DNA of 64,000 bases from Pelomonas baiyunensis. Lineage in GTDB: Bacteria; Pseudomonadota; Gammaproteobacteria; Burkholderiales; Burkholderiaceae_C. The stretch spans positions 1,343,658-1,407,657 of the forward strand of contig NZ_JBIGIB010000001.1 in the NCBI RefSeq assembly GCF_043555935.1, given 5' to 3'. A model generated the notes under the pieces. The model was not told the DNA's origin. It saw only the letters and a program-made list of their open reading frames with translations, and did no database searches. How positions within the stretch are numbered: the stretch's first letter is position 1; every line of letters begins with the position of its first letter. The translations under genes and the position numbers were made by a program. Positions 36,256 to 44,661 of this stretch are shown piece after piece.

Positions 36256-36352
36256 GCGTTCAGTCTATTTGAATGGTGCCTCGGAGGCGCCTCACCGATC
36301 GCGAAAGCCGCCGCTCCTACATTGGCTGCACCCCACCACGAAGGAGTCCGAG

Positions 36353-37081
36353 ATGCTGCAACGAATCAAGTCCTGTGACCGCGGCTATGCCGATCACGGC
36401 TGGCTGAAATCGTTCCACAGCTTCTCGTTTGCCGACTACTACGACCCCGCCCGCATGGGCTTCGGCGCGCTGCGCGTGATCAACGAAGACCAGATCGCCC
36501 CGGGCACCGGATTCGGCACGCACGGCCACCGCGACATGGAAATCATCAGCTACGTGCTCTCCGGCGAGTTGGCCCACAAGGACAGCATGGGCAACGGCCA
36601 GGCCGGGGGCGCGAACGCAGGCGTCATCCGCCCCGGCGATGTGCAGCGCATGAGCGCGGGCAGCGGCGTGCTGCACAGCGAGTTCAACCACGCGAAAGAC
36701 CAGACCACGCACTTCCTGCAGATCTGGATTCAGCCGGACGCCGACAAGCGCGGCATTGCGCCCAGCTACGAGCAAAAGCATTTCGCAGCGGACACCAAGC
36801 GCGGCACGCTGCGGCTGGTGGCCGCCAGCGACGGTGCCGAGGGTGCCGTGACCATCCACGCCGATGCGCGCCTTTACGCGGGCTTGTTCAACGGCAGCGA
36901 AGCCGCCGAACTCGCACTGGCACCCGGCCGCTTGGCCTACGTGCACCTCGTGCGCGGCGCGCTTACCGTGAATGGGCAAAACCTGGCATCGGGTGATGCC
37001 TTGCAAGTTCGCGAAACATCGCGCCTCGTTTTTTCCGCCGGGCAAGACGCCGAAGTGTTGGTGTTCGACCTGGCGGCCTGA
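36353..37081 (+). CDS. Pirin-family (quercetinase-like) bicupin protein
   Basis: 242 aa. Iron-binding bicupin. Metal ligands in the first cupin: GTHGHRDMEIISYVLSGELAH gives His-x-His, and GVLHSEFNH gives His and Glu. Some family members degrade quercetin; most are uncharacterised. ATG 36353 follows AAGGAG by 8 bases. The flavodoxin-like gene starts 32 bp downstream on the same strand, and the LysR gene is divergent. Confidence 0.92.
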   Translation: MLQRIKSCDRGYADHGWLKSFHSFSFADYYDPARMGFGALRVINEDQIAPGTGFGTHGHRDMEIISYVLSGELAHKDSMGNGQAGGANAGVIRPGDVQRMSAGSGVLHSEFNHAKDQTTHFLQIWIQPDADKRGIAPSYEQKHFAADTKRGTLRLVAASDGAEGAVTIHADARLYAGLFNGSEAAELALAPGRLAYVHLVRGALTVNGQNLASGDALQVRETSRLVFSAGQDAEVLVFDLAA

Positions 37082-37113
37082 ATCTCTTCCCCCACCCCTT
37101 GAGGAATTTCCCC

Positions 37114-37668
37114 ATGAGCAAGATCGTTGTCGTCTACCACTCCGGCTACGGCCACACCCAGAAGATCGCCGAGGCCGTGGCCGAAGGCGCGGGCGCGCAG
37201 CTGGCCGCCATCAGCGCTGAAGGCCTGGTGAGTGACGAAGACTGGGCCGCGCTGAATGCGGCCGATGCCATCGTGTTCGGTTCGCCCACCTACATGGGCA
37301 CCGTGAGCTGGCAGTTCAAGCGCTTTGCGGATGCGTCGTCCAAGGCCTGGTTCACCCGCGCTTGGCAAGACAAGCTGGCCGCCGGCTTCACCAACTCGGC
37401 TTCGCTTAATGGCGACAAGGCCGGCACGCTGTCGTACCTGCAGACGCTGGCCAATCAGCACGGCATGCTGTGGGTGAGCTTGGGTATGCCGCCGGCCAAC
37501 AGCAAGGCCGCCACGCGCGCCGACATCAACAACCTGGGCGGCTCGGGCGGCCTGCTGGCAGCCACGCCGGCCGATGCGTCCACCGCCGAAATGGTGGACG
37601 GTGACCTGGCCACGGCCAAGGCCTTCGGCGCCCGCGTCAAAGCGGCCGCCGACCGCATCGCCGGCTGA
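37114..37668 (+). CDS. Flavodoxin/NAD(P)H-dependent oxidoreductase, WrbA-like
   Basis: 184 aa. FMN-binding fold: phosphate loop in VYHSGYGHTQKIAEAV, and IVFGSPTYMGTVSWQFKRF, typical of the NADPH-dependent FMN reductase/flavodoxin group. Probably a two-electron quinone or aromatic reductase. ATG 37114 is preceded by TTGAGGA. The pairing with pirin and a LysR regulator recalls the qorB/wrbA-type redox response (inference). Confidence 0.9.
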   Translation: MSKIVVVYHSGYGHTQKIAEAVAEGAGAQLAAISAEGLVSDEDWAALNAADAIVFGSPTYMGTVSWQFKRFADASSKAWFTRAWQDKLAAGFTNSASLNGDKAGTLSYLQTLANQHGMLWVSLGMPPANSKAATRADINNLGGSGGLLAATPADASTAEMVDGDLATAKAFGARVKAAADRIAG

Positions 37669-37692
37669 TCCGGCTGGTGAAAACCGCGGGGC

Positions 37693-38874
37693 TTACACCA
37701 GCCCCGCGTCGCGCGCCCTGGCCCCCGGGAACACGGTGGCCAGTTGCGCGTCATTCAGGCCGTACATGCGCTTGAACAACCCCCCCAGCAGCGCGCGGTA
37801 CTCGTTGAGCACCGGGTAGTCGCGGTTCTGGAACAGGGTGTCGGCTTTCACCTCCACCTGTTCCCCCGCGATGCGCCCGCCGCGCACGCCGCCGCCCAGC
37901 ACCCAGTAGGCGCTGCCGTGCCCGTGGTCGGTGCCGCGGTTGCCGTTCTCGCGGAAGGTGCGGCCGAACTCGCTGACCACCACCACCACGGTGTTCTTCC
38001 ACTGCGGGCCCATTTCATCGGCAAACAGCGCCAGGCCCCGGCCCAGTTCGCCCAACTTGGTGGCCAGCGCGCCAGTGGCGCCGCCTTGTGCCACGTGCGT
38101 GTCCCAACCGCCCACGTCAATGAAGCCCAGCGCCACGCGCTCGCGCATCAGGCGTGCCACGCGCCGGGCTTCCAGCGCGAAGCCCTTGGCGGCAATGGCG
38201 CCGCGGCTGGCGGCTTCCATCTCGCCTGCCATTTCACGGCTCACCTCATCGCGCACCTCGAAGCCGCCGCTCACCGTGCCCGCCATGCGCGTGCCGGCAT
38301 ACATGCCAGCAATCACCTGCGCCTGCGCGGCGTTGATGGCGGGTTTGCCCAACTCGCGCAGGGCCTGGTTGGCCACCGGCAGGCCACCGCGCAGGATGAG
38401 CGGCACTTGGTCGGTGAAAGCCATGGCCTCCAGGCGCGAGCCGCCCGCGGCGCCGGCACCCAGCACGCCCGCCAAGCGGTTCATGAAACCGCTGCGGAAG
38501 TCGCGTGCGTCGTTGTCGGGCTGGCCCAGTTCGATGTGGTCCTGCGTTTCGAAATGGCTGCGCGTGGTGTCATGCGTGCCGGCAAAGGGCACGAACGCTG
38601 CCTGCTGCTTGAGCCACAGCGGGTGCACGCTGTCGGCCAGCGCTGGGGCCAGGCCCCAGGCGCCGTCCAGCGGCAGGGCGGCGTCTTTGGCGATGGCGAT
38701 GTTCGGGCGCGATTCGTAATAGAACGGCGAGGCCACCGGCACGAGCAGGTTGGCCGCGTCGTACGCGCCGCGCAGGAAGACAAGCAGCAAGCGGGGCGTG
38801 TCCGGCGTGGCCGCCCACAGACGGGTCGGCAGCGCGGTACCCAGGCCGAGTTGCAAGAGATGGCGTCGTTGCAT
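37693..38874 (-). CDS. DUF1501 secreted protein
   Basis: 393 aa. N-terminus MQRRHLLQLGLGTALPTRLWA resembles a Tat-type leader (RR then hydrophobic). The body has DUF1501 features: LLLVFLRGAYDAANLLVP, the paired GTHDTTRSHFETQD and GGWDTHVAQGGATG, VVVVSEFGRTFRENGNRGTDHGHGSAYW. The latter resemble metal sites of the alkaline phosphatase/sulfatase superfamily, to which DUF1501 is related. Function unknown. ATG 38874 is chosen for the leader. DUF1800 lies upstream on the same strand; the two families often co-occur. Confidence 0.9.
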   Translation of the reverse strand: MQRRHLLQLGLGTALPTRLWAATPDTPRLLLVFLRGAYDAANLLVPVASPFYYESRPNIAIAKDAALPLDGAWGLAPALADSVHPLWLKQQAAFVPFAGTHDTTRSHFETQDHIELGQPDNDARDFRSGFMNRLAGVLGAGAAGGSRLEAMAFTDQVPLILRGGLPVANQALRELGKPAINAAQAQVIAGMYAGTRMAGTVSGGFEVRDEVSREMAGEMEAASRGAIAAKGFALEARRVARLMRERVALGFIDVGGWDTHVAQGGATGALATKLGELGRGLALFADEMGPQWKNTVVVVVSEFGRTFRENGNRGTDHGHGSAYWVLGGGVRGGRIAGEQVEVKADTLFQNRDYPVLNEYRALLGGLFKRMYGLNDAQLATVFPGARARDAGLV

Positions 38875-39029
38875 GGCAAGCCTCAAGTCCGGCAGTGGAG
38901 CGTGCCCGAGCGCGGATCGAGCGGGCATGAAGCGTTCTTGCCCGAACGGAGCGGGTGGTCGTGGGCCTCAGTGGATGCAGGCATGGGTGTCTCCAGCAGT
39001 GGTGAGCGGTCGACTGTCGGGCTTGGGGC

Positions 39030-40571
39030 CTACCGGTGCATGAAATCGGGGGAGGCCAGCAGGTAGGTGTTCCATTCCTGCGGGGAGGTGGCTTGGCCGA
39101 GGGCTTGCTGCGTGGCCGGCGCCAGGCGCGGCGCGATCGCCTCGTAGTACAGCGGGTGGGTGAGTTGCGGGAAGGCGGGCCGGTCCTTGCGCTCGCCCTC
39201 CACCTTGAACAGCCCGGCGCTGCCGCTGCCGATGGCGCGGGCAATCTCAAAGCGCGTGGTCATCTGGCCCGGGCCGGCCCAGGCGTTCTCGTCCAGCGGG
39301 TAGCCGTCGGGCGTCTGGCGGTTGTAGGGCGCCTGGCCCAGGCGGTAGAGCCAGCCGATCATGGGGGCGGTGTTCAGCACCACCTTGTCGGCGTAAGCCA
39401 GCCGCACTGCAGACACCACGTAGTGCGATGGGTCTTTGAACTTGCGGCCGAGCGACGCCTCGAACTCCGGCGCAGCCACCATGGCGCGCAGCACCTCGGC
39501 GATGCGCCCGTCGGTCTGCTTCCAGCGTTCGGCCATGCGCGCCACCAGCGCGGGCGGCGGCTCATCGGCCACGAAGGATTGGGCCAGCTTGCTGCACACG
39601 AAGCGGGCGGTGCTGGGGTGGCGGGCCAGCAGGTCCAGCACGCGGTCCAGTTCCGCATAGCCCTCGCCCTTGACGTTGAGGCCCAGCAGCGTCTTGTCGC
39701 CAAAGTCGTGCCGCGCGGGGTTGAACTCGGTCAAGCCGTCACGCCGGTACTGGGCGTCCTGGGCGGGCTTGAGCTTGGGCTTGTCGCCCGTGAGGTTCAC
39801 GCCCAGGCCGGTCAGGACCCGGGCCAGCTCTTGCACGTCGCGCTGGCTGTAGCCGCCGCCGATGCCCAGCGTGTGCAGCTCCAGCAACTCGCGGGCGTAG
39901 TTTTCGTTGATGCGGTTGGCGGCGTTCTGGTCGTTGTCCAGGTAGCGCAGCATGGCCGGGTGGTGGGCCGTGTAGCCCAGCAGGTCGCGGAAGCGGCCGA
40001 GCGATCGCTCGCGCAGGCCTTGCTCATAGTCGCCCACCATGGCCCGCAGGTTGGCCTTGTACTGGTGCACGTTGAAGTGGTTGAACCAGAACCAAGTGAG
40101 TTGCTCCTGCACCTGCTGCGGCGAGTACAGCGCCTGCAGCAGCGCGCGCGTGCTGGCTTCGCGTGCCAGTTGCGTCAGCGCCTGCTGGTAGGCCTTTTGT
40201 GCCTCGGCCTTGGCGGTGTCGTCGGTCAGTGCGTCGGCGGCCTTGCGCTGGGCCTCCATTTTTTGCACCAGCGCGGGTAACGGCTGCTGGATGCTCAGGG
40301 CACTGATTTGCGCTTGGGCGGCTTCTGGCAGCGGGGCGGTGCGCGCTTGGAGTTGCGCGTCCAGCCAGGCGGCACGGCCGTCGCGGCGCACCGCGGCAAG
40401 GTCGGCGCTGGTGGCGCCCCAGGTGAGGCGGTCCAACCACAGGGCATCTTGCACCGTGGAGTTCGATGCCGCTCGCGCGCTTGCGGCGGGTGATGGAGGC
40501 GCTGACCCGGGGGTGGTGCAACCCACCAGGCCAGCCAGCAAGGCGGCGCTGAGCGCGAGGGTGTTTCTCAT
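39030..40571 (-). CDS. DUF1800 lipoprotein
   Basis: 513 aa. ATG 40571 gives MRNTLALSAALLAGLVGCTTP, a lipoprotein leader with lipobox LVGC. DUF1800 features follow: LDRLTWGATSADLAAVRRDG, WFWFNHFNVHQ, YARELLELHTLGIGGGYSQRDVQELARVLTGLGV and SWDGYPL-like QTPDGYPLDENAWAGPGQM. Function unknown; usually encoded with DUF1501. It lies 155 bp upstream of the DUF1501 gene and downstream of the sulfate-binding protein gene. Confidence 0.9.
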   Translation of the reverse strand: MRNTLALSAALLAGLVGCTTPGSAPPSPAASARAASNSTVQDALWLDRLTWGATSADLAAVRRDGRAAWLDAQLQARTAPLPEAAQAQISALSIQQPLPALVQKMEAQRKAADALTDDTAKAEAQKAYQQALTQLAREASTRALLQALYSPQQVQEQLTWFWFNHFNVHQYKANLRAMVGDYEQGLRERSLGRFRDLLGYTAHHPAMLRYLDNDQNAANRINENYARELLELHTLGIGGGYSQRDVQELARVLTGLGVNLTGDKPKLKPAQDAQYRRDGLTEFNPARHDFGDKTLLGLNVKGEGYAELDRVLDLLARHPSTARFVCSKLAQSFVADEPPPALVARMAERWKQTDGRIAEVLRAMVAAPEFEASLGRKFKDPSHYVVSAVRLAYADKVVLNTAPMIGWLYRLGQAPYNRQTPDGYPLDENAWAGPGQMTTRFEIARAIGSGSAGLFKVEGERKDRPAFPQLTHPLYYEAIAPRLAPATQQALGQATSPQEWNTYLLASPDFMHR

Positions 40572-40649
40572 GGCGGCCCCGATGATGAGGCCGTTCAACG
40601 GCGGCTGTCGACGGCCCGATGACCGCCGCAACAAAGCTTCACAACCCGG

Positions 40650-41633
40650 TCATCGCACCGAGATCTTGTCGAACACCCCACCGTCATCGAAGTGCGTTTT
40701 TTGCGCCTCGCGCCAGCTGCCGAACAACTCGTCGATGGTGAAGAGCTTCACCGGCGCGAATTGCTTGGCGTACTTGGCCGCCACCTTGGCGTCGCGCGGG
40801 CGGTAGTAGTTGCGGGCGGCAATCTCCTGGCCTTCCGGCGAGTAGAGATAGTCGAGGTAGGCCTGGGCTTGCTTGCGGGTGCCGCGCTTGTCCACCACCT
40901 TGTCCACGATGGCCACTGGCGGCTCGGCCAAGATGGACACACTGGGCGTGACGATCTCGAACTTCTCCGGCCCCAGTTCCTTCACCGCCAGGTAGGCCTC
41001 GTTCTCCCAGGCGATCAACACGTCACCGATGCCGCGTTCAACAAACGTGGAGGTGGCGCCGCGTGCGCCCGAGTCCAGCACCTTGGTGTTGGCGTATATG
41101 CGCTTGACAAAGTCCTGCGCCGAAGCCGGCGTGCCGCCGTTCTTGAGTGCGTAGCCCCAGGCCGCCAGGTAATTCCAGCGGGCGCCGCCACTGGTCTTGG
41201 GGTTGGGCGTGATGACGTCCACCCCGCTGCGGGCCAGGTCCGGCCAGTTGTTGATGCGCTTGGGGTTGCCCTTGCGCACCAAGAACACGATGGTGGAGGT
41301 GTAGGGGCTGGCGTTGTTGGGCAGCTTCTTCTGCCAGTCCAGCGGCAGCAGCTTGCGGTCGGCCAGGGCGTCGATGTCGTAGGCCAGGGCCAGCGTCACG
41401 ACGTCGGCTTCCAGGCCGTCGATGACCGAGCGGGCCTGCTTGCCCGAGCCGCCGTGCGAGGTCTTGAGGCTCACGGCCTCGCCGGTCTTGGCCTTCCACT
41501 GCGCTGCGAAGGCTTTGTTGAAGTCTTGGTAGAGCTCACGCGTCGGGTCGTAGGACACGTTGAGCAGCGTGGTTTGCGCCCAGGTGCCGGTGGCGGCGAG
41601 TGCGAGGGAGAGAGCAGTGATGAGGCGGCGCAT
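40650..41633 (-). CDS. sbp: Periplasmic sulfate-binding protein (first copy)
   Basis: 327 aa. Binds sulfate or thiosulfate for the CysTWA transporter. Signal peptide MRRLITALSLALAATGTWAQ; family motifs NVSYDPTRELYQDFNKAF, SHGGSGKQARSVIDGLEADVV, VRKGNPKRINNWPDL and EGQEIAARNYYRPRD. It begins 10 bp after the cysB stop, so both are probably one transcript. ATG 41633 was chosen for the signal peptide. A second paralogue lies at 47647-48657. Confidence 0.93.
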   Translation of the reverse strand: MRRLITALSLALAATGTWAQTTLLNVSYDPTRELYQDFNKAFAAQWKAKTGEAVSLKTSHGGSGKQARSVIDGLEADVVTLALAYDIDALADRKLLPLDWQKKLPNNASPYTSTIVFLVRKGNPKRINNWPDLARSGVDVITPNPKTSGGARWNYLAAWGYALKNGGTPASAQDFVKRIYANTKVLDSGARGATSTFVERGIGDVLIAWENEAYLAVKELGPEKFEIVTPSVSILAEPPVAIVDKVVDKRGTRKQAQAYLDYLYSPEGQEIAARNYYRPRDAKVAAKYAKQFAPVKLFTIDELFGSWREAQKTHFDDGGVFDKISVR

Positions 41634-41643
41634 GGTTTTCAGA

Positions 41644-42633
41644 TCAAAAGCAGGAAAGAGGGAAGGCGAACGTTCGGGCCGCGCGCGACCACGCCAACAC
41701 CGGCTCGGCGCTGGGCAGCTCATGCCGGGCAGCGTCCACCACCTCGCGGTTCAGTGGTGAGGCGAAGGTCTGGATGAATGCGTACACGTAGTCACGCAGG
41801 TAGGCGCTGCGGCGCACGGCCAGCCGGGTCATGTTGTCGGCGAACAGGTGCCGGGCGTCGAGCGCGCGCAGGTGACGGTCGCGCTCCTCGTCGAAGGCGA
41901 TGGCCGCCACGATGCCCACGCCCAGGCCCAGTTCCACATAGGTTTTGATGACGTCCGCGTCCATCGCGCTGAGCACGATGTGGGGCGAAAGCTGCGCGGC
42001 AGCGAAGGCGTCGTCGATGTGCGAACGGCCGGTGTAGCCGGGCTCGTACGTCACGATGGGGAACTGCGCCAGGCGCGCCAGTGTGAGTGGCCCGTCCAGC
42101 AGCGGGTGGCCTGGTGGCACCACCACCGAGTGCGTCCAGCGGTAGCAGGGCAGGGCGACCAGTTCGGGGTACTGCGCCAGTGCTTCGGTCGCGATGCCCA
42201 CGTCGGCCTCGCCGTCCAGCAGCAGCCGGGCGATTTGTTGCGGCGAGCCTTGCTGCAGGTGCAGGCTCACATCCGGGTGATGGGCACGAAAGTCCCGCAC
42301 GGCGGGCGGCAGCGCGTAGCGGGCCTGGCTGTGCGTGGCGGCAATGCGCAGGCGCCCACTGCCGGCCTGCGCGAAATCGTCGGCCGCACGTTTGAGGTTG
42401 TCGGCCTCCTGCAGCAGCCGCTCGATGACCGGCAACACATGCTCGCCGGGCTCGGTCAGCCCGGTCAGCCGCTTGCCCACGCGCACAAACAGCTCGATGC
42501 CCAGCTCTTCTTCCAACTCACGGATCTGGCGGCTGACACCCGGCTGCGAGGTGTGCAAAGCGTGCGCCACCTCGGTCAGGTTGAAGCCGCGGCGTTGGGC
42601 TTCGCGAACGGAACGGAGCTGCTGAAAGTTCAT
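41644..42633 (-). CDS. cysB: LysR-family regulator of sulfur assimilation, CysB
   Basis: 329 aa. The N-terminus MNFQQLRSVREAQRRGFNLTEVAHALHTSQPGVSRQIREL is characteristic of CysB/Cbl. The effector domain binds N-acetylserine or sulfate-type ligands in relatives. Likely activates the sulfate uptake genes here. ATG 42633 is supported by the conserved MNFQQLR start; the frame to 42714 is an upstream extension. Transcribed ahead of sbp (10-bp gap) and divergent from the dienelactone hydrolase gene. Confidence 0.94.
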   Translation of the reverse strand: MNFQQLRSVREAQRRGFNLTEVAHALHTSQPGVSRQIRELEEELGIELFVRVGKRLTGLTEPGEHVLPVIERLLQEADNLKRAADDFAQAGSGRLRIAATHSQARYALPPAVRDFRAHHPDVSLHLQQGSPQQIARLLLDGEADVGIATEALAQYPELVALPCYRWTHSVVVPPGHPLLDGPLTLARLAQFPIVTYEPGYTGRSHIDDAFAAAQLSPHIVLSAMDADVIKTYVELGLGVGIVAAIAFDEERDRHLRALDARHLFADNMTRLAVRRSAYLRDYVYAFIQTFASPLNREVVDAARHELPSAEPVLAWSRAARTFAFPLSCF

Positions 42634-42683
42634 GCGGCCGGATTCTGGGAACAGGGCTTGAATCTGTCGTCGAACCATTCGCG

Positions 42684-42693
42684 ATATCGATAT
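42684..42693. promoter_or_regulatory. Palindrome in cysB / hydrolase divergent region
   Basis: ATATCGATAT, a perfect 10-bp palindrome, lies 51 bp upstream of the cysB start and 58 bp upstream of the hydrolase start. It may be an operator, possibly for CysB autoregulation; there is no further evidence. Confidence 0.3.
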
Positions 42694-42750
42694 GCGGTTC
42701 TTGAGGGGTTGCAACCTACAGTGGCCCCTTCACCGCATGAGGACACCCGC

Positions 42751-43635
42751 ATGACGACGACACGCCCCGAGATTCCCGCCCAGGCTTGGCCCTTGTTCGA
42801 CCGCTACGTGCACGGCGATTTGAGCCGGCGCGGCTTTTTGGAGCAGGCCGCCACGTTCACGGGTGGTCCGGCCGGTGCGGCCGCCTTGCTGGCCGCGCTG
42901 AGCCCCAACTTCGCGGCCGCTCAGCAGGTGAAGCCGGACGACGCCCGGCTGGTCACGCGGCGCCAGGCGTTCCCGTCACCCGACGGCAACGGGCAAGTGC
43001 AGGGCTATCTGGTCAAACCCGCAGGTGCGTCAGGCAAGCTGCCGGCGGTGCTGGTAGTGCACGAGAACCGGGGCCTGAACCCGCACATCGAGGACATCGC
43101 CCGCCGCGTGGCGTTGGCCGGTTATGTGGCGTACGCACCCGATGCGCTCGCCCCGCTGGGTGGCTACCCGGGCAACGAAGACGACGCCCGTGCGCTCTTC
43201 GCCAAGCTGGACCCCGCCAAGGCCCGGGCCGACATCGTGGCGGGCGCGCGCGGCCTGCTCACCGTGGCCGATGCCAACGGCAAGCTGGGCGTGGTGGGCT
43301 TTTGCTGGGGCGGCAGCCTGGCCAACCACGTGGCCACGCAAGTGCCCGAACTGGCGGTGGCCGTGCCCTTTTACGGGGGGGCCCCGGCCGCTGAGGACGT
43401 GCCACGCATCAAGGCGCGCGTGCTCGTTCACCACGCGGCGAACGACGAACGCATCAACGCCGCCTGGCCGGCCTACGAGGCCGCACTGAAGGCCGCGGGC
43501 GTGCGCTACGAGCAGCACAGCTACGCAGGCACCCAGCACGGCTTCAACAACGACACGACGCCGCGCTACGACGCGGCGGCGGCTCAACTGGCCTGGGAGC
43601 GCACGTTGGCGGCCTTCAAGGCCACCCTGGGCTGA
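42751..43635 (+). CDS. Exported dienelactone hydrolase family protein
   Basis: 294 aa. The N-terminal region contains a twin-arginine motif (LSRRGFLEQAATF, ~24-36) and a hydrophobic stretch to about residue 56, suggesting Tat export. The alpha/beta hydrolase part has nucleophile Cys in GFCWGGSLA, Asp in AANDERI and His in GTQHGFNND, the DLH Cys-Asp-His triad, plus VHENRGLNPHIEDIARR. Substrate unknown. ATG 42751 gives the full leader. It ends only 6 bp before the convergent hydrolase at 43642. Confidence 0.92.
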   Translation: MTTTRPEIPAQAWPLFDRYVHGDLSRRGFLEQAATFTGGPAGAAALLAALSPNFAAAQQVKPDDARLVTRRQAFPSPDGNGQVQGYLVKPAGASGKLPAVLVVHENRGLNPHIEDIARRVALAGYVAYAPDALAPLGGYPGNEDDARALFAKLDPAKARADIVAGARGLLTVADANGKLGVVGFCWGGSLANHVATQVPELAVAVPFYGGAPAAEDVPRIKARVLVHHAANDERINAAWPAYEAALKAAGVRYEQHSYAGTQHGFNNDTTPRYDAAAAQLAWERTLAAFKATLG

Positions 43636-43641
43636 CGAGGC

Positions 43642-44229
43642 TCAAACCGCGACGGCCCATTCGTGGAACTCGGCGTGGCGGGGACGCTGCTCTGCCGCAT
43701 GCCGTGCCCGCGCTGCCTCGACCCAGTGCTTGGCCACGGGCAATGGCCCAAAGCCGGCCTCGGCATTGATGTGGCCCACGCTGCCCAGGTTGCTGTAGCT
43801 CGCACCCCAGCGGTGCGCCCAGCGGGCGGCGCTGGCCGCGCTCATCCACGGGTCGGTGCTGCTGGCGATCAGGCGTGAGCGGCGCGGCAGCGGGTGGTGG
43901 GGCAGGGCCTCGGCCAGGCCGAATTTGCCGGGCTCTGCGGGGGCCACGAACAGGGCCTCGCGGATGGGCGAGTCGGGCTGATCGGCCAGGTGCCGGGCCA
44001 GCGCCAGGCAGCCGAAGCTGTGCGCCACGGCCAGCCATTCGCCGGGGCCGGCCACCTCCAGCGTGCGGGTGATGCGCTCGGCCCAGCGCTCGAGTTCGGG
44101 CCGGCTCGGGTCACGCTGGGTGACGCGTCGCGCGTCGCGGTATTGCGCCTGGAGCCAGGTTTGCCAGTGGGCCGGGCCGCTGTCGTGCAGGCCCGGGATG
44201 ATGAGGATGCGCGGGGAGCGGGGGCTCAT
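43642..44229 (-). CDS. RBBP9/YdeN-type alpha/beta hydrolase
   Basis: 195 aa. Small serine hydrolase: ILIIPGLHDSGPAHWQTW at the N-terminus, nucleophile Ser in AVAHSFGCLAL, Asp in SSTDPWMS and His in GSVGHINAEAGFG. Substrate unknown. ATG 44229 (MSPRSPRILIIPG) is 10 bp after the Mop gene stop, so it is probably cotranscribed with it; the longer frame is not supported. Confidence 0.88.
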   Translation of the reverse strand: MSPRSPRILIIPGLHDSGPAHWQTWLQAQYRDARRVTQRDPSRPELERWAERITRTLEVAGPGEWLAVAHSFGCLALARHLADQPDSPIREALFVAPAEPGKFGLAEALPHHPLPRRSRLIASSTDPWMSAASAARWAHRWGASYSNLGSVGHINAEAGFGPLPVAKHWVEAARARHAAEQRPRHAEFHEWAVAV

Positions 44230-44239
44230 GGCGGCCGCC

Positions 44240-44458
44240 TCAAAGCGTGGCAATCGAGACTTCGGTGCTCTTGACGAACGCCACCACCTCGCGGCCCACC
44301 TCCAGGCCGAGGTCTTTGACCGAACGGGTGGTGATGACGGAGGTGACCACATCACCGCTGCGGGTGATGACGTCAACTTCGGACACCACCGGGCCTTCGA
44401 TGATTTCCTTGACGGTGCCGCGGAACTGGTTGCGGACGTTGATGGCGGTGATGCTCAT
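44240..44458 (-). CDS. Molbindin: stand-alone Mop-domain molybdate-binding protein
   Basis: 72 aa, a single TOBE/Mop domain: MSITAINVRNQFRGTVKEI...VVSEVDVITRSGDVVTSVITTRSVKDLGLEVGREVVAFVKSTEVSIATL (motifs listed in parts). It binds molybdate or tungstate as a storage or homeostasis protein, forming oligomers in relatives. A good ribosome-binding site (AGGAG) precedes ATG 44458. Its closeness to cysTWA and modBACE suggests oxyanion homeostasis. Confidence 0.9.
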   Translation of the reverse strand: MSITAINVRNQFRGTVKEIIEGPVVSEVDVITRSGDVVTSVITTRSVKDLGLEVGREVVAFVKSTEVSIATL

Positions 44459-44505
44459 GGTGGCTCCTGATGGGGTTGACGTGGAGCCAGTGTGCGCATC
44501 GCGGG

Positions 44506-44521
44506 TTCGTTAGGGAACGAA
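44506..44521. promoter_or_regulatory. Inverted repeat upstream of the Mop gene
   Basis: TTCGTT at 44506-44511 and AACGAA at 44516-44521 around AGGG, 48 bp upstream of the Mop gene ATG in a 203-bp gap after cysA. Possible operator; the binding protein is unknown, ModE being a candidate by context only. Confidence 0.35.
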
Positions 44522-44661
44522 TGAAAGTGAGGGTGGGCATGCGGGGGGTGACTATCGCGTGGTGCTTGCCCCTCGTTGCTTCAGGCTGGTGGCGAGTGCC
44601 GTGCCGGGCGGGATTCCCGGCAACCACTGCAGCGAAGTCAGGTAGCAGGTCTTGAACGACC

